8,948 bases of DNA from Bacteroidales bacterium (GTDB lineage Bacteria; Bacteroidota; Bacteroidia; Bacteroidales; UBA3824): the NCBI GenBank assembly GCA_016287995.1, contig JAEEXW010000097.1:1-8948 (forward strand), read 5' to 3'. Positions within the stretch are counted from its first letter, which is position 1, and each line of letters begins with the position of its first letter. Below the pieces are notes generated by a model. The model saw only the letters and a program-made list of their open reading frames with translations. It ran no database searches and was not told where the DNA came from. Below are positions 6,970 to 8,948 of this stretch, piece by piece. Made by a program: the position numbers and the translations under genes.

Positions 6970-8418
6970 ATGAAAAAGTTTAGTTTTTTGTTGACGGAAT
7001 TTTCTTTGTCGCTTTTGACATTTTGGGCGTGTAACAATAGCGGCAAAGACGACGAAACTGTTCCCGAACCCGAACCTGTTCCAAACCCTGCCGTTGTTTC
7101 GGAACTTCCTTTTGCCTACGGTTGCGACCCTTCATGGGTAACGCCTATGGAGACCTCCGGTATAAAATTCCGCAATTCTGACGGTACAGAGTCCGAATGT
7201 TTTTCCTTATTGAAGAGTGTCGGTTTTAATGCTGCGCGTTTTCGGCTTTGGGTCAATCCTAAAACTTCCGGCTCTGACGGAATGTGCGATATTGACGATG
7301 TTTTGTCGAAATGCAAACGTGCGCAGGCTCAGGATATGAAAATTATGATTGATTTTCATTATTCCGACTCTTGGGCTGACCCTGCGAAACAGTTCAAACC
7401 TAAGGCTTGGGACAATATCGAAACTGTCGACGCGTTAGCAGAGCAAGTCTATAATTATACGAAAGAGACGCTTCAAAAGTTAAGAGACAGCGGCATTGAA
7501 GTTTCGTGGGTTCAAATCGGCAACGAAACGCAAACCGGTATGATGAAAACGCAGTCTGACGGCTCTGAAACTTCCGTTAATGGTGAAATCAGCAAAAACA
7601 ACAATAATTTTGCTAAAATGGTAACCTCCGGCACCAAAGCGGTCAGGGAGATTTTTCCGAATGCAAAAACTATCGTTCATTTGGCTAACGGTCAGGATTT
7701 CGGCAAACTATCTTGGGCATTGGACATTATGAAAACCAGTGGTGCTGATTATGACATTTTTGGTGTCTCGCTTTATCCTTATTATAATGATGACGGTTGG
7801 TACAAAACGTATATCGATGCCTGTATCAGCAATCTTAACAAAATTGCCGACACATACGATAAGGACGTTATGATTTGTGAACTCGGTACTTCGGCGATTG
7901 CGTCTTGGAAGGGCAAACGTGCGGTTGTCAACACCGTAATTAGGGCCAAAGAGGAAGTTCCGCGTTGTAAAGGTGTGTTTTATTGGGAGCCTGAGTGCTA
8001 CGATGATTATAACGGTTATGCAATGGGGGGCTTTTTGTCGGATGGTTCTCCTGCTCCTGCGTTAACAGTTTTTGCCGGGAAGATGACCAAAGAAGATTTA
8101 CTGCCGGCTGACGACCCTGACGGAGTTTTTGCCGGGGACGTTTTGAAAATCTGTCTTCTCAGCGGCGAGGAAATCGGCGTTCTTGAAAGGCAGGACGATG
8201 GTACTTATAGAGGTACGTTGAATTTTTCGACCGATTATGCTAATTTTACCGTTACTGACAAAGACGGAAAAACTTATGGTCCGAAATCTTCATGGGATAA
8301 TCAGTATTCAATTTCTGCGGCTCACGGTGATTTTAATCATTTTTGGATTGACGGCAAAGCGGGAAAGTGGACTTTGGTCTTTGATTTTTCGGCTATGAAA
8401 TGGTCGGTTTTTAACTAA
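6970..8418 (+). CDS. GH53 endo-beta-1,4-galactanase, surface lipoprotein
   Basis: 482 residues from the ATG at 6970; an upstream in-frame ATG (6925) would add a second hydrophobic stretch before the signal peptide and is less likely. The signal peptide MKKFSFLLTEFSLSLL leads to FWAC with lipid Cys21. NNSGKDDE follows, an acidic stretch like the Bacteroidetes lipoprotein export signal, then a Pro/Glu linker (31-40). GH53 motifs are RFRLWVNP (90-97), MIDFHYSDSWADPAKQFKP (126-144), WVQIGNET with acid/base Glu186, VSLYPYY (266-272), VMICELGTS with nucleophile Glu304, and VFYWEP (336-341). The family cleaves beta-1,4-galactan of pectin or type I arabinogalactan to galacto-oligosaccharides. Residues ~385-482 are an extra beta-rich domain ending NHFWIDGKAGKWTLVFDFSAMKWSV-like, resembling SusE/F carbohydrate-binding modules (inference). 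No SusC/SusD pair is in the window. Confidence 0.95.
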   Translation: MKKFSFLLTEFSLSLLTFWACNNSGKDDETVPEPEPVPNPAVVSELPFAYGCDPSWVTPMETSGIKFRNSDGTESECFSLLKSVGFNAARFRLWVNPKTSGSDGMCDIDDVLSKCKRAQAQDMKIMIDFHYSDSWADPAKQFKPKAWDNIETVDALAEQVYNYTKETLQKLRDSGIEVSWVQIGNETQTGMMKTQSDGSETSVNGEISKNNNNFAKMVTSGTKAVREIFPNAKTIVHLANGQDFGKLSWALDIMKTSGADYDIFGVSLYPYYNDDGWYKTYIDACISNLNKIADTYDKDVMICELGTSAIASWKGKRAVVNTVIRAKEEVPRCKGVFYWEPECYDDYNGYAMGGFLSDGSPAPALTVFAGKMTKEDLLPADDPDGVFAGDVLKICLLSGEEIGVLERQDDGTYRGTLNFSTDYANFTVTDKDGKTYGPKSSWDNQYSISAAHGDFNHFWIDGKAGKWTLVFDFSAMKWSVFN

Positions 8419-8426
8419 TTTTTACA

Positions 8427-8650
8427 TTTTACACAATGTGTAAAGTCATTATCGGACATCCTTTTTTGATTTTACACAATGTGTAAAGTCATTATCAGAC
8501 TTCCTTTTTTGATTTTACACAATGTGTAAAGTCGTTATCAGACTTCCTTTTCTTATTTTACACAATGTGTAAAGTCGTTATCTGACTTCCTTTTCTTATT
8601 TTACACAATGTGTAAAGTCGTTATCTGACTTCCTTTTTTGATTTTACACA
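8427..8650. repeat. Five 43-bp tandem repeats plus a truncated sixth
   Basis: Units start at 8427, 8470, 8513, 8556 and 8599, exactly 43 bases apart; a sixth begins at 8642 but keeps only TTTTACACA. Every full unit opens with TTTTACACAATGTGTAAAG, whose inner 17 bases are a perfect palindrome (8-bp arms around one A) at 8428-8444, 8471-8487, 8514-8530, 8557-8573 and 8600-8616. The palindrome is identical in all five copies, whereas the other half of the unit varies: G/ATTATC followed by G, A or T, and an end of TTTTTTGA or TTTTCTTA. Units 2-5 also contain AAGTC, seven bases, GACTT; unit 1 has GACAT. The array begins 8 bases after the galactanase stop. It encodes nothing recognisable. Confidence 0.95.
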
Positions 8651-8803
8651 TCATAGAAACTTACGCTTTTAACTTTATTTAACAATTAATACAAAATTCG
8701 TGTTACAATGCCCTGTGTATTGGATTTTGTTATAAAAAACTATGATAAAAGACCGCAAAAATATATAAAAAAACAATAAAAACTAAAAAAATATCAAGAA
8801 TAA
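8651..8803. other. A-rich non-coding stretch between repeat array and promoter
   Basis: This stretch has no open reading frame worth calling. Its right half (about 8731-8800) is very A-rich on the + strand with several A-tracts and almost no G or C. It could be an UP-like element for the promoter directly downstream, or an easily melted segment. I see no RNA gene in it. With the repeat array and promoter it makes up the 457-base gap between the galactanase and the last gene. Confidence 0.5.
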
Positions 8804-8835
8804 TTTGCATAATTAAAAATATGCTTTTATCTTTG
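8804..8835 (+). promoter_or_regulatory. Bacteroidetes-type promoter for the gene at 8876
   Basis: TTTG at 8804-8807, 20 bases, then TATCTTTG at 8828-8835 match the Bacteroides -33/-7 consensus with one extra base of spacing. Transcription would start near 8842, giving a short A/T-rich leader of about 34 bases before the ATG at 8876. It lies ~190 bases downstream of the last complete palindrome of the repeat array. Confidence 0.7.
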
Positions 8836-8875
8836 CAGCGTAATTTTAAAAACAACAAATTAAATTTTAAGAGAA

Positions 8876-8948
8876 ATGAAAAGTTTAGTAATTAGAAAAA
8901 GGATTGCGTATCTCTCAAACTGGCAGTTTGATGATTTTATGCAGAGAG
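8876..8948 (+). CDS. 5' end of an unidentified gene, cut by the window edge
   Basis: The ATG at 8876 opens a frame of 24 codons that runs off the right edge: MKSLVIRKRIAYLSNW followed by QFDDFMQR. AAGAGA lies just upstream of the start, and a good Bacteroidetes promoter lies about 40 bases upstream. The N-terminus is basic but has no clear hydrophobic core, so there is no obvious signal peptide. Too little is visible to name a family. It is called as a gene because the promoter, short leader and open frame agree. Confidence 0.55.
   Translation, partial: MKSLVIRKRIAYLSNWQFDDFMQR

Noticed and set aside
8427..8650. Repeat array as a CRISPR
   Set aside because: The parts between palindromes are near-identical in all units, so there are no unique spacers, and no cas genes are visible.

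Overview
The window looks like chromosomal DNA of a member of the Bacteroidota, probably Bacteroidales. The evidence is AT-rich intergenic DNA, two matches to the Bacteroidetes promoter (TTTG, about 19-20 bases, TAnnTTTG), few Shine-Dalgarno sequences, two secreted proteins whose predicted mature N-terminus is Gln, and a lipoprotein galactanase with an acidic export signal after its lipid cysteine. All recognised genes are on the + strand.

Positions 1-4852 hold a tight gene run: the 3' end of a SpoIIE-type (SiaA-like) phosphatase, a SiaB-family kinase, a SiaC-family (DUF1987) phosphoprotein with its phospho-acceptor Thr at residue 68, and an 1101-residue ABCG-like transporter. In Pseudomonas, SiaA and SiaB set the phosphorylation state of SiaC, which controls the diguanylate cyclase SiaD. 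No GGDEF gene is seen here. The next gene instead encodes an ABC protein with a long cytoplasmic N-terminus (TerB-like helical part, then a beta-rich FHA-like part). My main hypothesis is that this partner switch controls the transporter.

Positions 4934-6849 form a second unit with its own textbook promoter at 4859-4889. It encodes a helical lipoprotein of unknown function and two tandem paralogous small secreted proteins with conserved cysteines. They may be envelope partners or cargo of the transporter, but only proximity supports that. A hairpin in the following intergenic region separates this unit from a GH53 endo-beta-1,4-galactanase lipoprotein (6970-8418) with a SusE/F-like C-terminal domain.

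Positions 8419-8875 are non-coding. They carry five 43-bp tandem repeats plus a truncated sixth, each full copy with an invariant 17-bp palindrome, then a very A-rich stretch and a good promoter driving a gene that is cut off by the right edge. The repeat array fits either an operator array or a DnaA-box-like array next to an AT-rich element; sequence alone does not decide.
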